Source of the DNA: Rhodococcus sp. (in: high G+C Gram-positive bacteria)
GTDB taxonomy: Bacteria > Actinomycetota > Actinomycetes > Mycobacteriales > Mycobacteriaceae
Reading direction: 5' to 3'
Assembly (NCBI GenBank): GCA_012514505.1
Contig: JAAZAD010000160.1
Location: forward strand, 1-33,718
Length of the DNA: 33,718 bases
Below the pieces are notes generated by a model. The model saw only the letters and a program-made list of their open reading frames with translations, searched no databases and was not told the origin of the DNA. This document shows positions 23,871-31,472 of the stretch, in pieces. A program made the translations under genes and the position numbers. The first letter of the stretch is position 1, and each line of letters starts with the position of its first letter.

Positions 23871-24070
23871 CGACACGCCGCCCGCACTTCGGGGCGGCTC
23901 CCATTGTGATCGGAACCCCTCTCCCACACCATTTCCCCCAGTGCGCTCATTGGTATTTACCTACCCACTGCGCGCGCAACCCGCCGAACCAGGTCGGCAC
24001 CGATTCCTCACGACGCATCCCGTCGGCTAATCACCGGCACGGCTCCGGCAGCCTGAGCACACACATCACT

Positions 24071-24280
24071 CAGCCAGCCGCGCACATTCAGAACGGCACC
24101 ATCGCCGTCACGGAGGGTTCGGCCGAATCTCCCGACCTCGTCATCACCACCGGACCCGCGATCAAGGCCCTCATGGCCGGCGAGATCACGCCCACCGACG
24201 CACTCGAGCAGGGCAGCGTCGCCGTCACCGGTGATGCTGCCCTGCTCGAAAATTTTGCGCGGACGTTCAGCATTCCCTGA
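24071..24280 (+). pseudogene. 3' remnant of a regulator with SCP2-like C-terminal domain
   Basis: The last ~70 codons (HIQNGTIAVTEGSAESPDLV ... AGEITPTDALEQGSVAVTGD, then AALLENFARTF) resemble the SCP2/sterol-carrier-like C-terminal domain found at the end of many actinobacterial HxlR-type winged-helix regulators. The DNA-binding part and any start are missing, and the frame upstream turns into unrelated sequence at about 24060. The partner VOC-doxX genes on the other side of the TnpB element are also truncated. An original divergent regulator/VOC-doxX arrangement is likely. The stop TGA sits inside a terminator hairpin (24264-24300). Confidence 0.6.
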
Positions 24281-24300
24281 TCCCGTAGGAATGCCGAACG
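24264..24300. terminator. Convergent terminator hairpin
   Basis: CGTTCAGCATTCC (24264-24276) pairs with GGAATGCCGAACG (24288-24300) over 13 positions with one mismatch; the loop is 11 bases. It overlaps the stop of the regulator remnant and abuts the stop of the opposing hypothetical gene (24301), so it serves both directions. No T-run follows. Confidence 0.75.
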
Positions 24301-24630
24301 TCAGGCGTATGCGACCACGTCGACGAGGTCGAGGGAGTCCCACACCATGCCGAAACGCTTGCTGGTCAGCTCGTCGGCGTCGGCGAGCAAGGCAACGAAG
24401 AGCAGCCTCGGGTTGGCCTCCCATGCGCGTTCGGCATCCACAACCACGCGGTTGGAGAACAGACCCGACTGGGCCACCGAGTCGACCCACTCGTCGACCT
24501 CACCCCGGTGGATTCGCGCGACCGACTCGAAGCCGAGCGGTCCTGCCACGAAGTCGAGCCCGAACACTGCGCTGATGTAGTCCTCGGGAGTGAGAGTCGT
24601 TGCCATCGGAGTGACGTTCGTTGCGCTCAT
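24301..24630 (-). CDS. Hypothetical protein, 109 aa
   Basis: This is a short acidic protein (MSATNVTPMATTLTPEDYIS ... SLDLVDVVAYA) without membrane segments, signal or cysteines. It is rich in helix formers (DSVAQSGLFSNRVVVDAERA, RLLFVALLADADELTSKRF) and probably folds as a small alpha/beta domain. GGAAAGG lies about 9 bp before the ATG at 24630; a second ATG (codon 9) is possible. It is divergent from the alpha/beta hydrolase gene; a shared promoter region lies at 24631-24756. I do not recognise the family. Coding character is good: strong GC3 and no internal stop. Confidence 0.72.
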   Translation of the reverse strand: MSATNVTPMATTLTPEDYISAVFGLDFVAGPLGFESVARIHRGEVDEWVDSVAQSGLFSNRVVVDAERAWEANPRLLFVALLADADELTSKRFGMVWDSLDLVDVVAYA

Positions 24631-24756
24631 CGGGGGCCGCCTTTCCACATGCAGCGGATCATTTGCCCGCTGCGGTCGATCTGTTGACAAAGACGCTAGG
24701 CCGCGGATTTGTGAGGACTGTGAGCCTTCTCTGAGAGCTCTGGTAGACACGACGAC

Positions 24757-25719
24757 ATGTCTGACACCGAGATCACCTTCGACAGCGGCGACGTCACCCT
24801 CCACGGGAGCCTGCGCATACCCGATGGGGCAACCAATGCTCCGGCGGCGCTCATCCTCGCCGGGAGCGGACCAACCGACCGGAACGGTGACAGCGCGCTG
24901 CTGGCCGGAGACATCGGCACCCTCCGGCACATTGCGGACGTTCTCGAAGAGAACGGTTTCGCGAGCCTGCGATACGACAAGCTCGGCAGCGGACAGACGG
25001 CGCTGGGACCCTACGAGGTGGACGACATCGCCGACCTCGGCTTCAACACGTTCGTCGATGCCGCATCGGCCGGTCTCGATTTCCTCGGCGCCCAGGATGC
25101 GGTGGACGCCTCGAAGATCGTCGTCATCGGACACAGCGACGGCGCCCTGGTGGCGATGGCACTGGCCACAGCAGACGACAAGCCGCGCGTACACGGTCTC
25201 GGGCTCCTCGAACCGCTCAGCATCCGGCTGCTCGACCTGCTGACCACCCAGATTCACGCCCAGCTCGACGCAGTCGTGGCGGGAAACCAGCTTCCGGTAG
25301 AGGTCGCCGACGAACTCCGGCTGGCTCTGGCCGGGGCCGTCGAATCTCTCCGCGCCGACGGCACGATCAGCGACGACCTCCCGGAACCGCTGCAGAACGC
25401 CGGCCTCGTGAACGCGAATGCCAAGGCGCTCGCCGAAGAAGATGCGCTCGACCCTCGTGAACTCGCACGGACGCTCCCCGCTGGCTTCCCGGTCCTCACC
25501 AGTTGCTCCGCGAAGGACATTCAGGTGAACTCCACCGACGTCGACGGACTCGACGCCGCCCTCTCGCACACCAACCTGGTGTCCGTGCGGATGACCAACG
25601 CCAATCACGTCCTCAAGGACGTCGGAGACCAACCGTCGAACGGTGCCGATTATGTTGCACCACTCCCCTACTCGGACGAGTTCAACGAACCGTTCGTGCA
25701 GTGGGTGAAATCGCTCTGA
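24757..25719 (+). CDS. Alpha/beta hydrolase
   Basis: This 320-aa hydrolase is of the serine-aminopeptidase (S33)/dienelactone-hydrolase-like group. The oxyanion region is LILAGSGPTDRNGD (33-45). The nucleophile elbow is GHSDG with Ser127. The acid and base are less certain; His in NANHVLKD near the C-terminus is the probable catalytic histidine. No signal peptide, so cytoplasmic. Substrate unknown; related proteins hydrolyse acyl esters or peptides. It starts 126 bp from the divergent hypothetical gene and ends 3 bp before the convergent amidase stop, without room for a terminator between them. Confidence 0.9.
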   Translation: MSDTEITFDSGDVTLHGSLRIPDGATNAPAALILAGSGPTDRNGDSALLAGDIGTLRHIADVLEENGFASLRYDKLGSGQTALGPYEVDDIADLGFNTFVDAASAGLDFLGAQDAVDASKIVVIGHSDGALVAMALATADDKPRVHGLGLLEPLSIRLLDLLTTQIHAQLDAVVAGNQLPVEVADELRLALAGAVESLRADGTISDDLPEPLQNAGLVNANAKALAEEDALDPRELARTLPAGFPVLTSCSAKDIQVNSTDVDGLDAALSHTNLVSVRMTNANHVLKDVGDQPSNGADYVAPLPYSDEFNEPFVQWVKSL

Positions 25720-25722
25720 GCC

Positions 25723-26850
25723 CTACTCCATGACGCCCAAGGCGGTACCCAGCAGCGCACTCGCAAGATCCGAGACGAGCCCCAGGTTCTCCTCGTTGAC
25801 GAGTCCCTGCAGGTCGTCTACACCGCCAACGTCGAACAACGGCTCCAGCAGTTCCATGACTCGCGCCAGCACCTGTGACAGGTCGCCGTCCGCACCGGTG
25901 CCGGGGTCGGTCGACTCCGGTGCCGGCCCGGCCGGAGTCTGCTCGGACGCCCGCGGCTCAGGCGGAGTGGCAGCCGCGGGCTCTGCCGAGTCGGCGGCAG
26001 GCACCGCTTCGCTGGTGAGCAGATGGGCCACGATCCCGGTCGTGATCGCGATGGCGTGCTTTACCTGACCGTCGCGGTTCTCGAGCACCGCGGCGTCCTC
26101 GGGATTGGAGCCATTGCCCATCTCGACGAACACCAACGGCACCTGGGTGAGCGCTGGACCGGCCACATCGGGCCTGGTCTGGATTCCGTCGACCACTCCG
26201 GCATAATTGGCCGGCACCATTCCGTTCCTCGTGTAGGCGTCGCGCATCGCGTTCGACGCTGCCCGCCCCGGCCCGGACTGAGCAGCGTCCGCCTGCGCAT
26301 CCGGAATCGGCAGTGTCGGCACGATCATGTGGAACCCGTGATTGACAGGGTCGGCACTGGCAGACGTGGAGTCGGCGTGAATGCTCACTGCAAGATCTGC
26401 GCCGGACTCGTTCGCGGCTCGGGCACGGTCGTCGATGCAGCCACCCCAACCAGTGTCGTCCTGACGACTCTTCACCACGGTGGCGCCGAGACTCTGCAGG
26501 CTGCTGGCCACCATCTCCGACACGTTCCAATTGATGGTGTGCTCGGGGACGCCGCCCAGGGATGTCATGCCCGTGGTCTGACAGTCCTTGGTTCCACCAC
26601 GGCCGTCGGGGACCTGCTTCGCCAGGTCGTGACCTTCCGCCGAACCTTGGTGGCCAGGGTCGAGGAACACCGTCGCTCCAGCCAACTCGTTGCCGGTCGG
26701 AGCGGCTGCAGGGGCGGCCTCGACGGGCGCCGGTTCGGCATGTGCGGTCGTGGGAATGAGCCCCGACGCCGCCAACGCCACCGCGCAGAAACCGGCCTTG
26801 ATCGCAGTTCGTTTCATACGGAAATTGGACGACCGAAGGAAGGTCGCCAC
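25723..26850 (-). CDS. N-acetylmuramoyl-L-alanine amidase, Rv3717/Ami1-like
   Basis: This exported amidase of up to 375 aa cleaves the amide bond between N-acetylmuramic acid and the peptide stem in peptidoglycan. The signal peptide lies within MKRTAIKAGFCAVALAASGL...TAHA. The Amidase_3 domain (about 57-280) has zinc ligands His67 (LDPGHQG), Glu103 (VPEHTINW) and His158 (SIHADS), and catalytic Glu243 (VEMGNGSN). Cys90 and Cys138 match the disulphide reported in Rv3717. A Pro/Ala-rich linker and a hydrophobic C-terminal helix (about 330-375) follow, longer than in Rv3717. GTG 26850 has GGAAGGAGA very close upstream; ATG 26817, directly before the signal peptide, is the alternative. Monocistronic. 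Confidence 0.93.
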   Translation of the reverse strand: MATFLRSSNFRMKRTAIKAGFCAVALAASGLIPTTAHAEPAPVEAAPAAAPTGNELAGATVFLDPGHQGSAEGHDLAKQVPDGRGGTKDCQTTGMTSLGGVPEHTINWNVSEMVASSLQSLGATVVKSRQDDTGWGGCIDDRARAANESGADLAVSIHADSTSASADPVNHGFHMIVPTLPIPDAQADAAQSGPGRAASNAMRDAYTRNGMVPANYAGVVDGIQTRPDVAGPALTQVPLVFVEMGNGSNPEDAAVLENRDGQVKHAIAITTGIVAHLLTSEAVPAADSAEPAAATPPEPRASEQTPAGPAPESTDPGTGADGDLSQVLARVMELLEPLFDVGGVDDLQGLVNEENLGLVSDLASALLGTALGVME

Positions 26851-27014
26851 TCTCCTTCCACATCACACGACAGATGCCACTCCAGTCACATCTACCACAA
26901 GTAGACCACTCATCACAGGGCGGGATGCAAGGTTCGCGAAAAGATCGAAAGCAAGCCGTGACCTCGTGAATCTCCCCGGGTCCAACGACGAACCACGCCT
27001 TACCACCGAATATT

Positions 27015-27030
27015 CGGGGTGCGAACCCCG
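27015..27030. other. Short GCGA-tetraloop hairpin upstream of leader peptide
   Basis: CGGGGT-GCGA-ACCCCG is a perfect 6-bp stem with a GNRA-type loop, in the 237-bp gap between amidase and leader ORF. It is followed by TTGACC (27050-27055), a possible -35 element, so it may lie upstream of the leader promoter. Nothing else in 26851-27087 was recognised. Confidence 0.4.
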
Positions 27031-27087
27031 CAGAGTTCATGTACGGTCGTTGACCAACCAGTAATCCACCAGACGAAAGGTACGGCC

Positions 27088-27183
27088 ATGATGCAGCTTC
27101 ACGCGCACGTCGACTCCGTATCAGCCTGGCATTGCTGCACCGCAGACAAGCAGATTTTCACACACGGAAGACCCCGAGAATGA
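27088..27183 (+). CDS. Leader peptide with Trp-His-Cys-Cys
   Basis: A 31-codon ORF (MMQLHAHVDSVSAWHCCTAD...) with AAAGG seven bases before the ATG. It carries Trp14-His15-Cys16-Cys17, the cysteines in tandem TGC codons at 27133-27138. The first half resembles, in outline, the short HVD...SA.C leader peptides annotated before sulphur-related genes in actinobacteria. The stop codon (27181-27183) lies next to the left arm of an antiterminator hairpin, and a strong terminator follows before the 72-aa gene at 27269. The layout is that of a ribosome-mediated attenuator. It may sense Cys-tRNA (or Trp/His) levels; the peptide itself is probably not the functional product. Confidence 0.68.
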   Translation: MMQLHAHVDSVSAWHCCTADKQIFTHGRPRE

Positions 27184-27244
27184 CTCGACTCATTCGATCC
27201 GTTCTCGGGCACCCCAGGCACTCGCCTCGGGTGCCCTTTCTTTT
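27173..27244 (+). promoter_or_regulatory. Attenuator: antiterminator and terminator hairpins
   Basis: The antiterminator is CCCGAGAA (27173-27180) pairing with TTCTCGGG (27202-27209). The terminator is GGGCACCC (27207-27214) pairing with GGGTGCCC (27229-27236), followed by TTTCTTTTA. The two share bases 27207-27209, so they are mutually exclusive in full form. A ribosome at the leader stop (27181) would cover the left antiterminator arm and allow termination; a ribosome stalled at the Cys codons would not, favouring read-through into the gene at 27269. A small hairpin GAATGA/TCATTC (27178-27195) is nested inside. Confidence 0.7.
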
Positions 27245-27268
27245 ACCTTTCACCTTCAGGAGCACGAC

Positions 27269-27487
27269 ATGAAACTTCGTATCAACCAACAGTCCACCTC
27301 GCCCCCGTACCTCGACTTGCCCGATGATCTCACCGGGTACGCCGTCACCCTCGACCTCTCACGCTCGGATTCGAGCATCGAGGAAGGCCTCGGCGGACTC
27401 ATCAACGAGATCCGTAGCCGTGGCGCAGCACGCGTCGTCATCACCGGAGACCGGCGTGAACTGATCGGCACCAACCGCGCCGCCTGA
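27269..27487 (+). CDS. 72-aa hypothetical protein controlled by attenuator
   Basis: This small soluble protein (MKLRINQQSTSPPYLDLPDD ... GLGGLINEIRSRGAARVVIT) has no signal, membrane segment or cysteine. The pattern VTLDLSRSD ... GLGGLINEIRSRGAARVVITGD loosely recalls a STAS-like beta-alpha unit, but this is too weak to assign. AGGAG lies six bases upstream of the ATG. It is the only gene between the attenuator and a terminator at 27511-27554, so it appears to be the sole regulated product. Family not recognised. Confidence 0.72.
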   Translation: MKLRINQQSTSPPYLDLPDDLTGYAVTLDLSRSDSSIEEGLGGLINEIRSRGAARVVITGDRRELIGTNRAA

Positions 27488-27510
27488 CGCTACGAGGCCG
27501 GAAACAGACA

Positions 27511-27554
27511 GATGCCCGGTCCGACCGATCCGAGAAGCGGTCCAACCGGGCATC
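27511..27554. terminator. Bidirectional terminator after 72-aa gene and purH
   Basis: GATGCCCGGT (27511-27520) and ACCGGGCATC (27545-27554) form a perfect 10-bp stem. The 24-base loop contains GGTC...GACC-like pairing that can extend it. It lies 23 bp after the 72-aa gene stop and 10 bp before the purH stop on the other strand. Confidence 0.82.
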
Positions 27555-27564
27555 GTCACTGAAC

Positions 27565-29127
27565 TCAGTGTGCGAAGTGGCGGGCACCCGTCAGGTAAAG
27601 GGTGACGCCGGCTTCCTTGGCCGCCTCGATCACCTCGTTGTCGCGCACCGACCCGCCGGGCTGCACGACCGCGCGAACGCCGCCGTCGATCAGCACCTGC
27701 AGACCGTCGGGGAACGGGAAGAACGCGTCCGACGCACCGACCGACCCCTTGGCACGGTCGCCCGCGCGCTGCACGGCGAGGTGTGCGGAGTCGACACGGT
27801 TGACCTGACCCATTCCGACACCCACCGAGGCGCCGTCGGCAGCAAGCAGGATGGCGTTCGACTTCACCGAACGGCAAGCACGCCAAGCGAACTCGAGATC
27901 CTTCAACGTCTGCTCGTCGGCCGCATCCCCGGTTACGAGGGTCCAGTTGGCCGGATCGTCACCGTCGGCGTCGAGGACGTCGCGCTGCTGCAGCAGGGCA
28001 CCACCGGACACGGGGCGCAGTTCGATACCGGTGGGCGAAGGAGCCTCGGCCTGGAGAACACGGATGTTCTTCTTGCGCTGCAACACTCCCACCGCACCAT
28101 CGGCATACGACGGCGCAATGATCACTTCGGTGAAGATCTCGGCGACCTGCTCGGCCATCTCGACGGTGACCTCACGGTTGGCCGCAATCACACCGCCGTA
28201 CGCGCTGACCGGGTCACACGCGTGCGCCTTGCGATGCGCCTCGGCGATGTCCGCGCCCACAGCAATTCCGCACGGGTTGGCGTGCTTGATGATCGCGACA
28301 GCCGGCTCACCGAAATCGAAAGCGGCACGCCACGCGGCGTCACCATCGGTGTAGTTGTTGTACGACATTTCCTTGCCGTGGAACTGCTCGGCCTGTGCCA
28401 GACCGGCAGGTGCGGCCGAGTTCACGTAGAGCGCGGCGGCCTGGTGCGGGTTCTCGCCGTACCGCAGCACGGTCGAGCGGTCCCAGGTGGCGCCCGTCCA
28501 CTCGGGGAACGGAGACTCGTCCTGCGGCTTCTCGACGGCAACGCTGTTCATCCAGCTCGCAACAGCGACGTCGTAAGAAGCGGTGTGCTGGAAGGCCTGC
28601 GCCGCCAGCGCGGTGCGTTCGGCCAACGTGAACCCGCCGCCGGACACCGCGGACAGCACATCGTCGTACTTGGCGGGGTCCACCACGACTGCGACGGACG
28701 GGTGGTTCTTGGCCGCGGCACGCACCATCGAGGGTCCGCCGATGTCGATCTGTTCGACGCATTCGTCGGGGCTCGCACCCGAAGCGACGGTCTCCGTGAA
28801 CGGATAGAGGTTGACCACCACGAGTTGGAAGGCCTCGATGCCGAGTTCCTCGAGCTGCTCGAGGTGCTCCGGCTTACGGGTGTCGGCCAGCACCCCCGCA
28901 TGGACTCGAGGATGCAGCGTCTTCACGCGGCCCTCGAGGCATTCGGGGAATCCGGTCAGGTCCTCCACCGGAGTCACAGGGATGCCTGCGTCGGCGATCT
29001 TCGCTGCGGTCGAACCGGTGGACACCAGCTCCACACCGGCCTTGTGCAGGCCGGTGGCCAGCTCGACCAGCCCGGTCTTGTCGTAGACGCTGACAAGTGC
29101 ACGGCGCACAGCCTTGCGTTCACTCAC
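27565..29127 (-). CDS. purH: Bifunctional AICAR transformylase/IMP cyclohydrolase PurH
   Basis: This 520-aa enzyme catalyses the last two steps of purine synthesis. The N-terminal IMP cyclohydrolase (MGS-like) domain (1-195) has [24 protein letters not shown] and NLYPF. The AICAR transformylase domain (200-520) has LRYGENPHQ (221-229) and the catalytic Lys281-His282 in [16 protein letters not shown] and the C-terminal GARHFAH complete it. The GTG at 29127 overlaps the purN end by eight bases (GTGAGTGA), so the two are coupled. Length is standard. A terminator lies just past the stop. Confidence 0.97.
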   Translation of the reverse strand: MSERKAVRRALVSVYDKTGLVELATGLHKAGVELVSTGSTAAKIADAGIPVTPVEDLTGFPECLEGRVKTLHPRVHAGVLADTRKPEHLEQLEELGIEAFQLVVVNLYPFTETVASGASPDECVEQIDIGGPSMVRAAAKNHPSVAVVVDPAKYDDVLSAVSGGGFTLAERTALAAQAFQHTASYDVAVASWMNSVAVEKPQDESPFPEWTGATWDRSTVLRYGENPHQAAALYVNSAAPAGLAQAEQFHGKEMSYNNYTDGDAAWRAAFDFGEPAVAIIKHANPCGIAVGADIAEAHRKAHACDPVSAYGGVIAANREVTVEMAEQVAEIFTEVIIAPSYADGAVGVLQRKKNIRVLQAEAPSPTGIELRPVSGGALLQQRDVLDADGDDPANWTLVTGDAADEQTLKDLEFAWRACRSVKSNAILLAADGASVGVGMGQVNRVDSAHLAVQRAGDRAKGSVGASDAFFPFPDGLQVLIDGGVRAVVQPGGSVRDNEVIEAAKEAGVTLYLTGARHFAH

Positions 29128-29761
29128 TGGGGATCACGGCCTTTCGTCCATCGGATACAACTCCACGGGTGGCGACGGCGGCGATGACCTCCGCCAACAA
29201 CCGTCGCTCCACAACTTTGATGCGTTCGTGCAGGGTCGCCTCGTCGTCGTCGGCGAGAACCGGTACCGCCTCCTGCGCCAGCACCGCTCCCGTGTCGATG
29301 CCCGAATCGACGAGATGCACTGTCGAGCCGGACACCTTGACCCCGTAGGCCAGAGCGTCGGCGACTGCGTGCGAGCCGGGGAAAGCCGGCAACAACGCGG
29401 GATGAGTGTTGATGATGCGGCCACCGAAGCGTTCGAGGAACGCAGGGCCGAGGATCTTCATGAAGCCTGCGCTCACGACCAGATCCGGCTCGTGTGCGGC
29501 GACAGCCTCGGTGAGCGCAACGTCCCAGGCCGAACGGTCGGCGTGATCACGAACCGACACGGCGAAACATGCGATTCCAGCATCCGCAGCGTTCGCGAGG
29601 GCGCCGCAATCGCGGTCGGCCCCGACCGCGACGATCTGCGCCGGATAATCCGCGGCTCGCGACGCCTCGGCGAGAGAGTTCAGAAGGGTGCCCGCACCGG
29701 AAACGAGTACGACGATGCGCGCCGGCGTCGGCGGCCGCAGTTGGACACGCGAGGCAGTCAG
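29120..29761 (-). CDS. purN: Phosphoribosylglycinamide formyltransferase PurN, apparent CTG start
   Basis: This 213-aa GAR transformylase transfers the formyl group of 10-formyl-THF to glycinamide ribonucleotide, step three of purine synthesis. Catalytic Asn118 and His120 ([11 protein letters not shown]) and Asp156 (DSGIDTG) have exactly the spacing of the E. coli enzyme. The folate loop [14 protein letters not shown] is present, and the phosphate-binding [13 protein letters not shown] starts near residue 17. No in-frame ATG, GTG or TTG exists between the ribosome-binding site and this motif. The in-frame CTG at 29761-29759 lies seven bases after AGGAG (29773-29769), giving the normal N-terminus. 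The frame continues open upstream inside perM, but in a different frame from that gene. Overlaps purH by 8 bp. Confidence 0.93.
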   Translation of the reverse strand: MTASRVQLRPPTPARIVVLVSGAGTLLNSLAEASRAADYPAQIVAVGADRDCGALANAADAGIACFAVSVRDHADRSAWDVALTEAVAAHEPDLVVSAGFMKILGPAFLERFGGRIINTHPALLPAFPGSHAVADALAYGVKVSGSTVHLVDSGIDTGAVLAQEAVPVLADDDEATLHERIKVVERRLLAEVIAAVATRGVVSDGRKAVIPSE

Positions 29762-29819
29762 CGCACTACTCCTGAGAACGAGAAAAGGCGACGGCCGAGA
29801 TCGTCGGCCACCTCGAATC

Positions 29820-31346
29820 CTAGTCGCTGGGGGTCGACCGGCTTTTCGGCAGGTCACCCTCGGCGTCGCCGCTGTCCTCCGACGACAGGGATTGCCCCGC
29901 GCCGCCGTCTGTTTCGTCGACTTCTGCATCCACGACGTCCGCTTCGGCGGTCGACTGATCCGCCGCCTGTCCGATGGCCGGAGTCGCATCGTCGACGACC
30001 TCGGCGTCGAGCACCCGGCTCGACGGCTTCGCAGCCGGAGGCTGGGCAATCGCCGGTACCTCTCCGTCCGCCGACTCGATGGCCTCGGGCTCTGCCGATG
30101 CAGTCTCCCCTGCCACGGAATCGAACTCTGCTCCGCGATCGATTCCTGCCTCGGGATCGGCACCCAGCGCCCGGCGCGACCGCGCCCACGCCACCGCAAC
30201 TGCTGTCACCGCACCGGGTAGTGCGAGCCAGGCGAACGTCAACAGCCCGAACAACCCCCACTCGAGGTCCACCGCGCCGAACGTGCCCAAATCGCCGCCG
30301 GCCACCAACCCTGCGAACGCCGCGACGAAACCGGCGACTGCCGCGGCACACAGCACCGTCAGCAGTGCCTCCTGACCGGCTACCTTCCGCCCGCAATCAC
30401 GGCCGAGGAAGACTCCGACGACGAATGGGACTGCGAGTAGAACCGCCCACAGACCGCCCGACAATCCGTCGGGGACCACTGCAAGGACGGGAAGCGGTGG
30501 CAATGTACCGCCCACACCACCGAAAAGGCTCACCGAGGCGTCGCCGATCCGAGCCGTCGCCCCCACCATCGCGACGACTGCGCCGATGACGACGTTCGGT
30601 AGATACAGAATCGACAGCAGCGTCAGCCCCGCCATCCCGACGATTCCCTCACCGCGCTCGATCAACTCGCCCGCCGTCGACCATGCGAACAGCAACGACA
30701 CCAGCACCGCCAGTGCCCCCAGTCCCAGCAGCGCGGTCAGCGCGCGACGAGCCGGACGGATGCCTCCGAGCACCCAGCTCGGAACCGATTTCTGCAGGCT
30801 CGACCACTGGGTGACGCCGAGTCCGATCGCCACCGCGACCGCATGGACACCGAGAGTCCAGCCCACCGCAGCAGGCACGTTCGGGGTCGACACCGGAATG
30901 ACGACCGACGCATCCTCGACCACGGCCAAGCTCGTCAGCGTGATCAGAAACGGCCCTGCGAGTGCAGCGCCGGCGACCCGCGCAATCCATGCGCGTTCGG
31001 TTCCGGAGTTGGGCTCGGTTCCAGACTTGACGGCACGTGCGCACCCCTTGGCCGCTGCCCAGATCATGACCGCAGTCGGCACGATCGGCAGTACGCCCAG
31101 CGTCGTGCCGTCGATGGTCACCGGGACCTGGTGAACGGCCAACCACATCGACGCGATTGCGCCGAACGTGCCGGTCAGGTCGCTGTTGGCAGCCATGAGT
31201 GTTACCACGACGAGCACGGCAGCCAAGACGATGGTGACACCCGCCGGCCGGAACGCCACCGCCAGCAACGTCCGCATCTTGTCGGGGCCCACCGTGAGGC
31301 GGCTACTCGTAGGTTGCCGCTGCGCACGATCAATCAAAGAACTCAT
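29820..31346 (-). CDS. perM: PerM-like integral membrane protein (DUF6350)
   Basis: This polytopic membrane protein of about 508 aa is the likely orthologue of M. tuberculosis Rv0955 (PerM). PerM is needed for persistence in mice and for cell division under low magnesium, where it stabilises FtsB (from literature memory). About ten hydrophobic segments lie between residues 25 and 400. A hydrophilic acidic tail rich in Ala, Glu, Asp and Ser follows (about 400-508), which looks disordered. The ATG at 31346 (MSSLIDRAQRQ) has GAGGGG directly before it; the frame also extends to GTG 31382. It sits directly upstream of purN (58 bp) as in mycobacteria, and is separated from the Rv0954-like gene by a 15-bp hairpin. 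Confidence 0.88.
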   Translation of the reverse strand: MSSLIDRAQRQPTSSRLTVGPDKMRTLLAVAFRPAGVTIVLAAVLVVVTLMAANSDLTGTFGAIASMWLAVHQVPVTIDGTTLGVLPIVPTAVMIWAAAKGCARAVKSGTEPNSGTERAWIARVAGAALAGPFLITLTSLAVVEDASVVIPVSTPNVPAAVGWTLGVHAVAVAIGLGVTQWSSLQKSVPSWVLGGIRPARRALTALLGLGALAVLVSLLFAWSTAGELIERGEGIVGMAGLTLLSILYLPNVVIGAVVAMVGATARIGDASVSLFGGVGGTLPPLPVLAVVPDGLSGGLWAVLLAVPFVVGVFLGRDCGRKVAGQEALLTVLCAAAVAGFVAAFAGLVAGGDLGTFGAVDLEWGLFGLLTFAWLALPGAVTAVAVAWARSRRALGADPEAGIDRGAEFDSVAGETASAEPEAIESADGEVPAIAQPPAAKPSSRVLDAEVVDDATPAIGQAADQSTAEADVVDAEVDETDGGAGQSLSSEDSGDAEGDLPKSRSTPSD

Positions 31347-31421
31347 CCCCTCGAGAATGGCAGCCAGACGGCCCGAGACCACTCAGGCGCGCCGCCGTAG
31401 GCGTTCGACCTCATCGCATAC

Positions 31422-31457
31422 CGGTGGCCTCCGACCATTTACGGTCGGAGGCCACCG
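31422..31457. terminator. 15-bp perfect hairpin between Rv0954-like gene and perM
   Basis: CGGTGGCCTCCGACC (31422-31436) and GGTCGGAGGCCACCG (31443-31457) are perfect arms with loop ATTTAC. It lies 16 bp beyond the stop of the upstream minus-strand gene (31473) and 76 bp before perM. It therefore separates the two transcripts. No T-run follows. Confidence 0.85.
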
Positions 31458-31472
31458 TGACCAGCTGGTTGT

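Larger units (their letters stand above)
22240..24060 (-). mobile_element. TnpB-carrying element (IS605/IS607 type), ends approximate
   Basis: This is an island of about 1.8 kb bounded on one side by the break in the VOC gene (22225-22240) and on the other by the 5'-truncated regulator remnant (about 24060). It holds a complete tnpB, a small coupled ORF before it, and hairpins expected for an omega-RNA. No tnpA transposase gene is present, so it cannot move alone. No terminal inverted repeat or target duplication was found, as expected for these families. End positions are inferred from where the flanking genes lose homology and may be off by tens of bases. Confidence 0.65.

Noticed and set aside
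23614..24030. A 138-codon plus-strand frame across the 5' part of tnpB and its upstream region.
   Set aside because: It is antisense to tnpB and the coupled small ORF, has no recognisable motifs, and its composition is that of a shadow frame.
24008..24490. A 160-codon open frame on the minus strand.
   Set aside because: It runs antisense to the regulator remnant and out of frame with the 109-aa gene; composition is Arg/Gly-rich as expected of a shadow frame in GC-rich DNA.
24700..24745. A possible third MprA box (CTCTCAGA-GAA-GGCTCACA on the minus strand) before the alpha/beta hydrolase.
   Set aside because: Only one of the two half-sites keeps the CTCAG core, unlike both sites at mprA and pepD.
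29793..29809. GGCCGA-gatcg-TCGGCC hairpin followed on the minus strand by TTTTCT, before purN, as a terminator or attenuator.
   Set aside because: The stem is only six bases and the T-run is separated by six bases; no leader ORF or alternative structure was seen.
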